DNA of 21,411 nucleotides from Candidatus Parcubacteria bacterium (GCA_019662005.1 JAIFWG010000007.1:1-21411), one strand, 5' to 3'; positions 14,044-20,487 are shown, counted from the first letter of the stretch. Made by a program: numbers and translations. Notes: a model not told the origin generated them from the letters alone.

Positions 14044-14603
14044 CAGATTAATTTACCGACTTCGTATACAAAACGAGTTTGATCTTTATGAGTCCGAGTT
14101 ACCGGCATCACCATATGAGGGATGTCCTGAGGAATTCTAAACCTAAAATGATTAATGCACATCATCTTCCATTGTTCCAGGGGCCTCAGTCCCCGATCAG
14201 AAAGATTTTTCTTATAGGCTTGCCGAGCGGGCTGTAAAAGAAATACCGAAATCAGAACCCTGTGCTTGCGCAAAGCCGCAACGCCCGAAGGAGTTAGGGA
14301 AACAATTCCAGAACTATTTTTTAAGACCTGTTTGATTTCATCAAGAGAGGAGCCGACATAGTATTGTCCACGTTCGCTGCGTATAAGATCATATTCAAAT
14401 ATATCCCCGCTCTTTACTCGACGAGCAAATTCTTGAGGCGTTAAAAAATTATAAGACTCGTGATCTTGTTCATTGCGGGGCTCGCGAGTAGTAAAGGTTT
14501 TGACCCTAGTTAAGGTTGGAGAAAATTCTTTGATTAATTGATTAACAATAAAAGTCTTGCCGGTACCTGTGCCGCCAACAATAATGATCAGCCTATTTCG
14601 CAT
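14031..14603 (-). CDS. Guanylate-kinase-like P-loop nucleotide kinase
   Basis: The 190-aa protein has a Walker A GGTGTGKT (10-17), then the GMP-binding region TFTTREPRNEQDHESYNFLTPQEF, corresponding to the 'TTRxPRxGExxGxDYxFxS' stretch of guanylate kinase, then GDIFEYD and YYVGSSLDEI, equivalent to 'GEFLEWAxxxGxxYGT'. Guanylate kinase phosphorylates GMP to GDP with ATP. Some positions differ from the standard enzyme: NEQDHES replaces GE.DG.D, and the second half has Cys and Arg-rich parts that do not match closely. It may be the cell's GMP kinase or a paralogue for another substrate. It stands alone with its own terminator; a TATAGT box lies 18 nt upstream of the ATG and there is no SD. Confidence 0.75.
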   Translation of the reverse strand: MRNRLIIIVGGTGTGKTFIVNQLIKEFSPTLTRVKTFTTREPRNEQDHESYNFLTPQEFARRVKSGDIFEYDLIRSERGQYYVGSSLDEIKQVLKNSSGIVSLTPSGVAALRKHRVLISVFLLQPARQAYKKNLSDRGLRPLEQWKMMCINHFRFRIPQDIPHMVMPVTRTHKDQTRFVYEVGKLICQPQ

Positions 14604-14621
14604 TTATAACGTGCTGCCAAA

Positions 14622-14627
14622 ACTATA
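14622..14627 (-). promoter_or_regulatory. -10 box (TATAGT), 18 nt before the guanylate-kinase-like ATG
   Basis: The spacing of exactly 18 nt to the ATG is the same as for the HD-hydrolase and P-loop kinase genes, giving a short leader of about 11 nt without an SD. Confidence 0.45.
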
Positions 14628-14664
14628 GCGCAGCATAAAAAGAGTACAACCGATCTATCCACAA

Positions 14665-14985
14665 CTATTTAATCGAACTGCCGGCAGGCATATCTTTGTC
14701 TGGCAAAAGGAGAGAAACAGTTTCGCCATCACCGGCAGCCAAAACCATGCCTTGGCTTTCAAGACCCATCATCATGCGTGGTTCAAGGTTTGAAATAATA
14801 ACTATATTTTTTCCTATTAAGTCTTCGGGTGAATAGTGCTTTGCTATGCCAGATAATATTTGCCGCTGTTCAGACCCCAAGTCAACTTTTAGTTTTAATA
14901 ACTTATCTGAACCTTCAATTCGTTCGGCTTCTAAGACTTTGGCCACTTTCAATTCTGATTTTTTAAATTCATCTAGTGTAATCAT
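14665..14985 (-). CDS. tRNA-binding domain protein (MetRS C-terminal domain/CsaA-like)
   Basis: The 106-aa protein is a stand-alone tRNA-binding OB-fold like the C-terminal extension of methionyl-tRNA synthetase, where it binds tRNA and dimerises. It reads ITLDEFKKSELKVAKVLEAERIEGSDKLLKLKVDLGSEQRQILSGIAKHY with the conserved 'VAKVxxAexhPxADKLL.L.VDlG' pattern, then NIVIISNLEPRMMMGLESQGMVLAA, and ends in PAGSSIK. I choose the ATG at 14985 over the one at 15003 because the added MWYYFS is not family-like and a TGGTACTAT extended -10 overlaps it, 6 nt before 14985. Whether a truncated MetRS elsewhere partners it is unknown; a chaperone-like CsaA role is the alternative. Confidence 0.87.
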   Translation of the reverse strand: MITLDEFKKSELKVAKVLEAERIEGSDKLLKLKVDLGSEQRQILSGIAKHYSPEDLIGKNIVIISNLEPRMMMGLESQGMVLAAGDGETVSLLLPDKDMPAGSSIK

Positions 14986-14991
14986 AGAAAA

Positions 14992-15000
14992 ATAGTACCA
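14992..15000 (-). promoter_or_regulatory. Extended -10 (TGGTACTAT) for a leaderless tRNA-binding-protein mRNA
   Basis: TG-G-TACTAT on the minus strand ends 6 nt before the ATG at 14985, so the transcript should start at or next to the start codon. Confidence 0.6.
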
Positions 15001-15065
15001 CACTTTTAGAAAATTGAAAGTTTTAAAAGTAGCCCCACACCTTATTATTGAGGCAGCAGCTTAAC

Positions 15066-15512
15066 ATGGCAGAATTGCAAAAAGCGATTCTCGAAATCTT
15101 AAATGCGCGGGCTCCAGATGAACCCTTTTATGAATATTACCTCTGTGAGATTTTTGTTCGCTTAAGCAAGAGGGCTCCAAACCTTACAAAGAAGGCTTTA
15201 TTAGAAGCAATGGCCACGCTAATCAGCGATGGTTTAGCAGAACAATCAATTGCGGTAATTGCTGAAGGTAAAACCACCATTGTTTATGGACTCCTGACTG
15301 GGCCAGACGAACAAGCCTTCGCACCAAAAGGTATGACTCAGCGCTTGATAGAAGCTGCTTGTCTGGAACACGGAATTCCGATTCATTATCGTTCTTGTGC
15401 CTGTGACACAGAAATCATTAGATCCTTTGTTGGCTTTCACACTGGAGATAGAAGCATTGAACGAATTGTGAGCGCTCTTAATCACTCGCGCAGAACCAAA
15501 AACAGCCGTTAG
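15066..15512 (+). CDS. Hypothetical protein, possibly winged-helix N-terminus
   Basis: The 148-aa protein from ATG 15066 is not recognised. The TTG at 15048 is in frame but adds only RQQLN and has no SD; a TATTAT box at 15043-15048 ends 17 nt before the ATG, so the ATG is preferred. Residues about 1-75 look like a helix-rich winged-helix fold: LQKAILEILNARAPDEPFYE, LTKKALLEAMATLISDGLAEQ and a beta hairpin around VIAEGKTTIVYGL. The second half has two close Cys in HYRSCACDTE and a basic C-terminus (NHSRRTKNSR). The winged-helix idea is inference from pattern only. Its stop TAG lies inside the terminator shared with convergent msrB. Confidence 0.65.
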   Translation: MAELQKAILEILNARAPDEPFYEYYLCEIFVRLSKRAPNLTKKALLEAMATLISDGLAEQSIAVIAEGKTTIVYGLLTGPDEQAFAPKGMTQRLIEAACLEHGIPIHYRSCACDTEIIRSFVGFHTGDRSIERIVSALNHSRRTKNSR

Positions 15513-15521
15513 GCTGTTTTT
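15498..15521. terminator. Bidirectional terminator touching the stop codons of both convergent genes
   Basis: AAAAACAGCC (15498-15507) pairs with 15512-15521, loop GTTA. The + strand stop (15510-15512) is in the loop, and the msrB stop (15522-15520) overlaps the outer end of the right arm. Confidence 0.9.
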
Positions 15522-15894
15522 ACTTTTCTGGATCAAGTTCCAAGCAAACCGAGTTTATGCAATAACGCTTGCCGCCTTTATCAGCAGGGCCATCATCAAA
15601 AACATGACCCAGGTGGGCACCACAGTTTTTACAAAGCACTTCAGTGCGGTGCATGCCGTGAGTATTGTCATCCCGCAGCTCAACATGCTCAAGATTTTTA
15701 GGTTCAGTAAAGCTGGGCCAGCCAGTACCGGATTCAAATTTAGTATACGAAGAAAATAGCTCATTGCCACAAATGGCGCACTTATACATTCCTTTTGAGT
15801 GCTCATTTACATACTTGCCAGTGAAGGGCGCTTCGGTGCCGCCTTTGCGAGCTACATCTAATAACTCTTGTGATAATTCGTCGTCTTTTTTCAT
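15520..15894 (-). CDS. msrB: Peptide-methionine (R)-S-oxide reductase MsrB
   Basis: This 124-aa enzyme reduces the R epimer of methionine sulfoxide, free or in protein, with thioredoxin. The MsrB domain fills the protein: zinc ligands Cys39/Cys42 (YKCAIC) and Cys88/Cys91 (LCKNC), FESGTGWPSF, RTEVLCKNCGAHLGHVFDDGP and the catalytic Cys112 in RYCINS. A second Cys (117) follows in SVCLEL, where the family often has Ala or Ser; it may take part in recycling but this is inference. No signal peptide: cytoplasmic. It is the third gene of an operon with the dCMP deaminase and msrA, starting 1 nt after the msrA stop. Confidence 0.97.
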   Translation of the reverse strand: MKKDDELSQELLDVARKGGTEAPFTGKYVNEHSKGMYKCAICGNELFSSYTKFESGTGWPSFTEPKNLEHVELRDDNTHGMHRTEVLCKNCGAHLGHVFDDGPADKGGKRYCINSVCLELDPEK

Positions 15895-15895
15895 A

Positions 15896-16423
15896 TTATA
15901 AATTTTTCTTTAATAACTGCTGAAATTCTTTTTCGACTTTTTCTAGTTTGGGTTTGATCACTGCCTGCGAATACATTTCCTCTTCGTGGTTTTTATAAAA
16001 GTTTTGATGGTACTCCTCTGCTGGGTAAAATTCTTTCAGCAACATGACTTCGGTCACAATCGGATGCTCTGGGCTATTTATCTCTGAAATATATTTTTCA
16101 GCTTCAGATTTTTGCTCTGGTGTCGTATACAAGATAATCGAACGATATTGAGTCCCAACATCAGCCCCTTGGCGATTACGAGTTGTTGGATCATGGCTGG
16201 CAAAAAATACAGTCAATAAATCATGGAGAGAAATCTGCGCTGGATTGTATTCTATTTTTAGAACTTCTGCGTGGCCAGTCTTTCCTGATGAAACTTGTTC
16301 ATATGTTGGATTTGCAGTTTCTCCGCCAGCATATCCTGATTTAACACTAACAATCCCGCTTAAAATTCCAAACACTGCTTCGGTGCACCAGAAGCAACCG
16401 CCGCCAAAGATTATAGTTTCCAT
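15896..16423 (-). CDS. msrA: Peptide-methionine (S)-S-oxide reductase MsrA
   Basis: The 175-aa enzyme reduces the S epimer of methionine sulfoxide; together with MsrB it repairs both forms. The catalytic motif GCFWC is at residues 9-13 (Cys10), followed by GYAGGETANPTYEQVSSGKTGHAEV, which is strongly conserved, then FFASHDPTTRNRQGADVGTQYRS and FYPAEEYHQNF. No resolving-Cys tail is visible near the C-terminus, so recycling may use Cys13 or thioredoxin directly. The start ATG shares one base with the TAA of the deaminase gene, giving tight coupling, and msrB follows at 1 nt. Cytoplasmic. Confidence 0.97.
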   Translation of the reverse strand: METIIFGGGCFWCTEAVFGILSGIVSVKSGYAGGETANPTYEQVSSGKTGHAEVLKIEYNPAQISLHDLLTVFFASHDPTTRNRQGADVGTQYRSIILYTTPEQKSEAEKYISEINSPEHPIVTEVMLLKEFYPAEEYHQNFYKNHEEEMYSQAVIKPKLEKVEKEFQQLLKKNL

Positions 16424-16890
16424 TAATGTAGTTGAGTAATAGTTACTCCAGCTTTTTTTGCCAATTGTAAAACCTTGGCAGATGCATCGTAACGGCTCAT
16501 GTAAAAGTTTTTGTATATTACTTTTTTAATTCCTGCGTTTACTATCATTTTAAAACAGTCATAGCATGGAGATATGGTTAAGTATAAAGTACAGCCTTCG
16601 ATGGACTTGCCTAATCTCGCTGCTTGAATAATTGCGTTGGCTTCGGCGTGAACCACACGGATACAGTGGCCATCTACAATTTCATGGCCGACTTCATCGC
16701 AATGAGGCATCCCCTTTGCCGCACCATTATAACCAGTAGAAATAATAAAGCGGTCGCGAACTAAAACTGCCCCGACATGAGCACGGCTGCAAGTGGAACG
16801 ATGACTCACCACTTCAGCAATTTCTAAAAAATATTCTTCCCAAGAGGGGCGATGAGCTTTCTTAATAGATTTTTTGCCCTTTATTGCCAT
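16423..16890 (-). CDS. dCMP deaminase (ComEB-like cytidine/deoxycytidylate deaminase)
   Basis: The 155-aa zinc enzyme converts dCMP to dUMP, the precursor for thymidylate synthesis. Motifs are CSRAHVGAVLVRDR, STGYNGAAKGMPHCDE, the zinc-binding and catalytic HAEANAI (His81, Glu83) and SPCYDCFKMI (Cys109, Cys112). Extra Cys/His between residues 64 and 76 match the second zinc site common in dCMP deaminases, which sets it apart from cytidine deaminases. It opens the operon with msrA and msrB; a TATGCT box lies 11 nt before the ATG and no SD is present. Linking pyrimidine supply to oxidative repair in one transcript is unusual but may reflect gene packing only. Confidence 0.92.
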   Translation of the reverse strand: MAIKGKKSIKKAHRPSWEEYFLEIAEVVSHRSTCSRAHVGAVLVRDRFIISTGYNGAAKGMPHCDEVGHEIVDGHCIRVVHAEANAIIQAARLGKSIEGCTLYLTISPCYDCFKMIVNAGIKKVIYKNFYMSRYDASAKVLQLAKKAGVTITQLH

Positions 16891-16954
16891 ATCGGCACTT
16901 TAGCATATGTGTAAAAAACAAAAAGGCCAGATTCACCGCCGATTCATTACTTTT

Positions 16955-16963
16955 TGGCATAAT
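16955..16963 (+). promoter_or_regulatory. Extended -10 (TGGCATAAT) upstream of the GlsB-type gene
   Basis: TG-G-CATAAT is followed by 7 nt and an ATG at 16971 that opens an 18-codon ORF. No -35 is visible, which fits an extended -10 promoter. Confidence 0.5.
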
Positions 16964-16970
16964 TCTCACT

Positions 16971-17027
16971 ATGAATATTCGCAGAATTCGCGAAGGAAAA
17001 GGAGGTGGTAATCTGTGGGCATTTTAA
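16971..17027 (+). CDS. Possible 18-aa leader peptide overlapping the GlsB start
   Basis: The ORF from ATG 16971 to TAA 17025-17027 encodes MNIRRIREGKGGGNLWAF. The ATG lies 7 nt after the -10 box, so it would be read from a leaderless transcript. It covers the SD and the GTG start of the next gene and ends 10 nt inside it. It may couple or time translation of the membrane protein, or it may be chance; the Arg/Gly-rich peptide has no known family. Confidence 0.35.
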   Translation: MNIRRIREGKGGGNLWAF

Positions 17028-17269
17028 CGTGGATCATTTTTGGTATTATCGCCGGTTGGATTGCATCAGCCTTGATGGGATCAAGAGGCGGCATAATCAT
17101 GGATATGATTTTGGGCATTATTGGCGCCTTTGTTGGCGGTCTAGTAATGACTGCATTTGGCTCTAGCGGTATTACCGGATTCAACTTATACAGCATTGCA
17201 GTGGCGGTAATCGGTGGCATTATATTAATTGCCATTAGTAGACTATTTCGCAGACCAGTTGCGCAGTAA
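17015..17269 (+). CDS. GlsB/YeaQ/YmgE-family small membrane protein
   Basis: The 84-aa protein has three hydrophobic Gly-rich segments: LTWIIFGIIAGWIASALMG, MDMILGIIGAFVGGLVMTAFG and LYSIAVAVIGGIILIAISRLF. They fit the transglycosylase-associated/GlsB family, small inner-membrane proteins linked in other bacteria to acid or envelope stress; the molecular role is not known. It starts with GTG and has the only perfect canonical SD in the window directly before a start (AAGGAGGT at 16999-17006, spacing 8), probably to offset the weak codon. It is monocistronic, with its own terminator. Confidence 0.9.
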   Translation: MGILTWIIFGIIAGWIASALMGSRGGIIMDMILGIIGAFVGGLVMTAFGSSGITGFNLYSIAVAVIGGIILIAISRLFRRPVAQ

Positions 17270-17271
17270 GC

Positions 17272-17307
17272 AATTCAGGCCCGACCTAGGTCGGGCCTGA
17301 ATTTTTT
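17272..17307 (+). terminator. Intrinsic terminator built on a 32-bp perfect palindrome
   Basis: Bases 17272-17287 and 17288-17303 are exact complements (centre CTAG) and run directly into a T6 tract, 2 nt after the GlsB stop. Confidence 0.93.
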
Positions 17308-17310
17308 ATT

Positions 17311-17336
17311 AAAAAAGAACCGCTAAGCGGTTCTTT
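17311..17336 (-). terminator. Terminator with the stop codon of the two-TM gene in its loop
   Basis: AAAGAACCGC (17314-17323) pairs with 17327-17336; the loop is 3 nt. The stop TAG (17325-17323) occupies the loop and one stem base; a T6 tract follows on the minus strand. Confidence 0.9.
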
Positions 17337-17862
17337 CGCCAAATCCCACATATAAATAAACCCACATGCTGTTAGGCTCTGAAATGGGTCCGAGATACCT
17401 GGGTTTTAAATGATAATAGTCACAGACATTCTCAAGAATATCTACAACTTTAGTAATTTCACTTTGTTCACCATCCTCAGTTAAGCAACGCTGTATAGCT
17501 AGACGAGGATCTTCAGCTTCAAAGGCAAGCTCCTGTGCTTCAGACGCACAGATGACTCTGTATTGAAAACCTTCTTTGAATTCAGCACTGGAAGGCTCTA
17601 GATGTTCGAATTTAAAATGTTGGGAGGATAAGCGGTAACGCAAAGCCTGGTGAGCGTCAAAGATCCCGTCAGTCAAATCGCTGGCATGCTTCTTTTTTAA
17701 ACGCATCTTTTTAAGGTAAAGGGCTACGCGAGACAAAATAACACCCAAACCCATGAAGAATAAAATCCAATGACCATCTACGACCGTCCAGGCGATGGCA
17801 CCCAATAATGCAACCCATAAGAGGGCTCGCAATAAGCCGTCATCCTTTAGTGCTGGATGCAT
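17323..17862 (-). CDS. Hypothetical protein with N-terminal two-TM hairpin
   Basis: The 179-aa protein is not recognised. Two TM helices (about 11-28 and 31-50) form a short hairpin, followed by a basic stop-transfer segment (KKMRLKKKH) and a soluble cytoplasmic domain of about 120 residues with HQALRYRLSSQHFKFEHLEPS, ITKVVDILENVCDYYHLKPRYLG and MWVYLYVGFGER at the C-terminus. The soluble part has two Cys and many acidic residues (FEAEDPRLAIQR, TEDGEQSE). Membrane topology by the positive-inside rule places this domain inside. It is separated from the upstream gene by a terminator and has a TATAGT box 22 nt before the ATG. Confidence 0.65.
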   Translation of the reverse strand: MHPALKDDGLLRALLWVALLGAIAWTVVDGHWILFFMGLGVILSRVALYLKKMRLKKKHASDLTDGIFDAHQALRYRLSSQHFKFEHLEPSSAEFKEGFQYRVICASEAQELAFEAEDPRLAIQRCLTEDGEQSEITKVVDILENVCDYYHLKPRYLGPISEPNSMWVYLYVGFGERTA

Positions 17863-17902
17863 GACAATGTACTGCCTAAAATCTACTATAAAAATATTAA
17901 TT

Positions 17903-17927
17903 TAAAAAGCGATCCTTTGGATCGCTT
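17903..17927 (-). terminator. Terminator of the deoxyribosyltransferase-like gene, overlapping its stop
   Basis: AAGCGATCC (17907-17915) pairs with 17919-17927, loop TTT. The stop TAA (17928-17926) forms the base of the stem; a T-rich tail follows on the minus strand. Confidence 0.85.
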
Positions 17928-18567
17928 AGAGCGTGAGCAACTTGGCATCATTAAACAGATCGATCCTTCGATGAAGATCATAAAGCTTATTGGCATCATA
18001 GCCTTGACCATCAATTTCGTTAACAGCGTCTTTGATCTTCGAAATACAAGCCCTGACGTCTATTGGTTCAAGTTCTCTAGTATATAGACCTCTGCTGTGT
18101 TGAAGGCCAATAAAAAATTCCTCTACGCAGCCGTTGGAGTACTGCCATAAATCGTTAAAAACAATAACATCCACGTATCTAACAATAATTTGTTCCCAAA
18201 AAGCCATATAGTGCTGCTGGGCCCAGCCCTTGGCAAAAAAGTCGCCAGGGCATATTACAAGATGTCTTGTCTTTCGAAGTTCTTGAGAAAAAACCTGGCC
18301 GTCGCGAATATTGGGATCCATGATCACGTTTTTAACAATGTTGGGATCAATCTCTTTTAAGGCTTCTACCGTCTGAACATTATGTTGCTTCATCACATCA
18401 AACATTCTTTTCCCGGTAGTGATTGGGGAGCTAGCATAATAAACAGAATTTGGGCCAGGGGTAGACACTCTAGGACGACGTTCAAATACAGAACCGCCCA
18501 TACTCAAGGCCGCTTTAATAGCAGAAAGTATGTGGCCTTCCTGAATAAGTCTTTCTGTTAAGGTCAT
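17926..18567 (-). CDS. Nucleoside 2-deoxyribosyltransferase-like (DUF4406-type) protein
   Basis: The 213-aa protein resembles the nucleoside 2-deoxyribosyltransferase fold: YYASSPITTGKRM near the N-terminus (family 'YLAGPi..G'), LVICPGDFFAKGWAQQHYMAFW in the middle, the strand DVIVFNDLW, then YSNGCVEEFFIGLQ, matching 'SxGtxxEl', where the Glu is the nucleophile in the enzyme family. Such enzymes cleave or exchange N-glycosidic bonds of nucleosides or nucleotides. The match is by motif only. I prefer the ATG at 18567 to the TTG at 18585: the latter lies only 1 nt from a TACAAT box (18592-18587). It precedes no co-transcribed gene; the neighbouring P-loop kinase gene upstream ends in its own terminator. 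Confidence 0.6.
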   Translation of the reverse strand: MTLTERLIQEGHILSAIKAALSMGGSVFERRPRVSTPGPNSVYYASSPITTGKRMFDVMKQHNVQTVEALKEIDPNIVKNVIMDPNIRDGQVFSQELRKTRHLVICPGDFFAKGWAQQHYMAFWEQIIVRYVDVIVFNDLWQYSNGCVEEFFIGLQHSRGLYTRELEPIDVRACISKIKDAVNEIDGQGYDANKLYDLHRRIDLFNDAKLLTL

Positions 18568-18586
18568 TTTAAAGATCTCGGCCAAT

Positions 18587-18592
18587 ATTGTA
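18587..18592 (-). promoter_or_regulatory. -10 box (TACAAT) of the deoxyribosyltransferase-like gene
   Basis: TACAAT ends 19 nt before the preferred ATG (18567). A TTGCTT at 16 bp upstream lies in the previous terminator tail and could be the -35. Confidence 0.42.
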
Positions 18593-18604
18593 GCTTTTTC
18601 ATAT

Positions 18605-18628
18605 AAAAAAGCAACCCTTATGGGTTGC
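18605..18628 (-). terminator. Terminator with the kinase stop codon entirely in its loop
   Basis: GCAACCC (18611-18617) pairs with GGGTTGC (18622-18628); the 4-nt loop 18618-18621 holds the stop TAA (18620-18618). A T6 tract follows on the minus strand. Confidence 0.93.
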
Positions 18629-19208
18629 CGGTAATGTGACCTTCGAGAATGGGTCTTACTTTAAGATTATAGAAATTTGCGACTTCGATGTGAAAGCTAA
18701 GAGCAGTTCGATTATTTTGGATTCTATAGAAGGAACTCTGCTGACCAATTTCTGAAATCTGTCGTTCTGTAGGCATCTGGTCTTGATCACAAAATTCTTT
18801 ATAAGTCAGAGGTTCTTCTTTCTTTTCAAGGGCTAACAATCTTGATCGCTCAAAGCGAACTTCAGATTCTGCTGTGATATACACCAGTAAGTTGTGCGGG
18901 AATAATTGAACAGTCTTAAGATCTGATTCCCACCTAATACAGTCGTAAATCTTAACTTTACCAGACAGGCCAGAAATCTTCTTATACATAGCTCCCGAAA
19001 GAGTATCGGGTCCATAAATATCCTTGAGGGTATTTGAGACCAACATCAGATTCTTTCTGGTTTCTTGAAGACCTAAAGCTTTTGCGGTTTCAGCCAAGAT
19101 TCGATGGCTAGAAGCAACCTCAACAGGGTGAAGGCGGGCTAGCATATTAACAAATGTTCCTTTGCCTGCTCTTTTTTCGCCAGCAATACCGATAACCACA
19201 GTAGCCAT
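18618..19208 (-). CDS. P-loop nucleotide kinase-like protein
   Basis: The 196-aa cytoplasmic protein starts MATVVIGIAGEKRAGKGTFV, with a Walker A at 10-18 (GEKRAGKGT), as in dephospho-CoA kinase and nucleoside-monophosphate kinases. After it come a helix and SSHRILAETAKALGL, DIYGPDTLSGAMYKKISG, a Walker B-like strand KIYDCIRWESDL, LLVYITAESEVRFERSR (the 'VxAxxExRxxR' lid segment of dephospho-CoA kinase and related enzymes), and a C-terminal VANFYNLKVRPIL. Substrate unknown; kinase fold is likely, dephospho-CoA kinase itself less so because its conserved 'HP' region is absent. Its TATAAT box (19232-19227) lies 18 nt before the ATG, inside the 3' flank of rsmE. Confidence 0.75.
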   Translation of the reverse strand: MATVVIGIAGEKRAGKGTFVNMLARLHPVEVASSHRILAETAKALGLQETRKNLMLVSNTLKDIYGPDTLSGAMYKKISGLSGKVKIYDCIRWESDLKTVQLFPHNLLVYITAESEVRFERSRLLALEKKEEPLTYKEFCDQDQMPTERQISEIGQQSSFYRIQNNRTALSFHIEVANFYNLKVRPILEGHITGNP

Positions 19209-19226
19209 TGTGAATGTACCTGAAAG

Positions 19227-19254
19227 ATTATACCTAATTTCTAGCTTGTGGCAA
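19227..19254 (-). promoter_or_regulatory. Promoter of the P-loop kinase gene
   Basis: TTGCCA (19254-19249), 16-bp spacer, perfect TATAAT (19232-19227), then 18 nt to the ATG at 19208. The -35 lies in the last codons of rsmE. Confidence 0.6.
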
Positions 19255-19921
19255 GGTGAGTGGCAACAATAGCAGCAGTTTCGGCTCTAAGAGTACGAGG
19301 CCCTAATGATACCGTTTTAAAGCCGTGAGTTTTAAATAATTCCAATTCTTGCTCACTCCAGCCACCTTCTGGGCCAATAAACAAAGCTGTGCTGCCAGAA
19401 ATAGGCATTTTGCTTCCTGTTATATCAAAACAAACCTGCTGATCAAAGCGTTTTGAGTCTCCTACTGCTTGTTCTAACGACATTGAAGGTTTTAGTGATG
19501 GAACCTTTCCTCGGCCCGATTGTTCAGCAGCCTCCTTTATAATCTTTTGAAGTCTGTCTTCTTTTGTATTGAGTTTAATAGTTCGATCAGAAATTACTGG
19601 GATAATCTCGCTTACTCCCACTTCGGTAGCTTTCTGGCAAACAAGTTCAAAATTTTCCTTTTTTAAAATAGAGCAGTAAAGAGCTACTTTATTTGGTGAT
19701 TCCGCTATATTGCTAGTTATATTAACAATACTAACTAAAATACCTTTATCATTTCGCTCGACAAGATTCGCCAGAGCGTCGGTAGATTGGCCGTCACATA
19801 GGATAATCTGTTCATTTGGCCTTAGTTTGAGCACATTCCAAATCTGGTGAACTAGTTCTTGGTCAGTAAGCACTAAATTCCCTGGTTTTAATTGAAAATC
19901 AGCAATAAAACGATGAGTCAT
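19241..19921 (-). CDS. rsmE: 16S rRNA m3U1498 methyltransferase RsmE
   Basis: The 226-aa SPOUT-class methyltransferase methylates N3 of U1498 in 16S rRNA with SAM as donor. It has the N-terminal PUA-like RNA-binding region (about 1-70, MTHRFIADFQL, HQIWNVLKLRPNEQI) and a C-terminal trefoil-knot domain with KKENFELVCQKATEVGVSEIIPV, the conserved AAEQSGR (131-137), FIGPEGGWSE (182-190) and LGPRTLRAETA (206-216). Length and motifs are normal for an active enzyme. A GATAAA box with a preceding TG lies 8 nt before the ATG, so its mRNA may have almost no leader. A terminator separates it from the exported helical protein gene upstream. Confidence 0.97.
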   Translation of the reverse strand: MTHRFIADFQLKPGNLVLTDQELVHQIWNVLKLRPNEQIILCDGQSTDALANLVERNDKGILVSIVNITSNIAESPNKVALYCSILKKENFELVCQKATEVGVSEIIPVISDRTIKLNTKEDRLQKIIKEAAEQSGRGKVPSLKPSMSLEQAVGDSKRFDQQVCFDITGSKMPISGSTALFIGPEGGWSEQELELFKTHGFKTVSLGPRTLRAETAAIVATHLATS

Positions 19922-19952
19922 GGAATTAATTTATCACAGAGTCTGTAAAACT

Positions 19953-19976
19953 AAAAACGGCCCTAAGGCCGTTTTT
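19953..19976 (-). terminator. Intrinsic terminator of the exported helical protein gene
   Basis: AAAAACGGCC (19953-19962) pairs with 19967-19976 around a 4-nt loop, with a T5 tract on the minus strand, 8 nt after the stop codon. Its A/T tracts are symmetric. Confidence 0.9.
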
Positions 19977-19984
19977 ATTGAGAG

Positions 19985-20461
19985 CTAGTCGTCATCCATT
20001 TCGCTTTTGAGTTCTTTTCCAAGATTGCCGCAAGCTCTGCGGTCTGTTTCAAACTGCTTCTGGGCTCTGTTCTTAGCAGAATTATAAGCCTGGTGAGCAG
20101 TCCGCTCGATCTTTTTATAATTATCTTCGGCGGTTTTTAGAGCCTGTCTTCGAGCTGAGCCATCAGTGATAGCCCAAGCTGCTTTAGTTGCAGCTAGTCT
20201 GGTTCGAAGCGCAGCGACAACGGTCGTGTTTCGAACTTCCATAGCGTTAATTACTGCAGTATCGCGCTTTTCAATTGCACTTTGGACGCAAGCAACGTTT
20301 GCTTGATTGCTTGAAGGCTTAGGTGATCGACTAGGGCTGGGGCTTGGACTTACGCTTGGGCTAGGACTAACAGTTGGGCTTGGGCTATTATCTACAGCTA
20401 AAACCTGCCAAGCACCCAGAACTGCTGCCATACTAACTATTACTAAAATAGATTTTTTCAT
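19985..20461 (-). CDS. Exported helical protein with Ser/Pro linker
   Basis: The 158-aa protein has a signal peptide (1-22, MKKSILVIVSMAAVLGAWQVLA), a Ser/Pro repeat linker (about 26-50) and a long, Ala-, Arg- and Lys-rich helical domain (about 53-150) likely to form a coiled coil or helical bundle, closing with an acidic tail (EMDDD). Two Cys (58, 144) near the ends of the helical domain could form a disulfide holding a helical hairpin. Similar small proteins are common in Patescibacteria genomes but have no assigned function. It may be secreted or surface-bound. The promoter (20517-20488) contains an inverted repeat. Confidence 0.7.
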   Translation of the reverse strand: MKKSILVIVSMAAVLGAWQVLAVDNSPSPTVSPSPSVSPSPSPSRSPKPSSNQANVACVQSAIEKRDTAVINAMEVRNTTVVAALRTRLAATKAAWAITDGSARRQALKTAEDNYKKIERTAHQAYNSAKNRAQKQFETDRRACGNLGKELKSEMDDD

Positions 20462-20487
20462 GTAAAAAAATTAACTTTCCTAACTAC

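Noticed and set aside
16969..17235. Minus-strand Pro/Ile/Met-rich ORF of 88 codons
   Set aside because: Exact antisense of the GlsB-type gene, which has an SD, typical family sequence and terminator; the Pro/Ile pattern is the reverse of Gly/Ile/Val codons.
17857..18087. Plus-strand ORF of 76 codons
   Set aside because: It runs through the terminator and antisense to the deoxyribosyltransferase-like gene, with no SD and no recognisable protein features.
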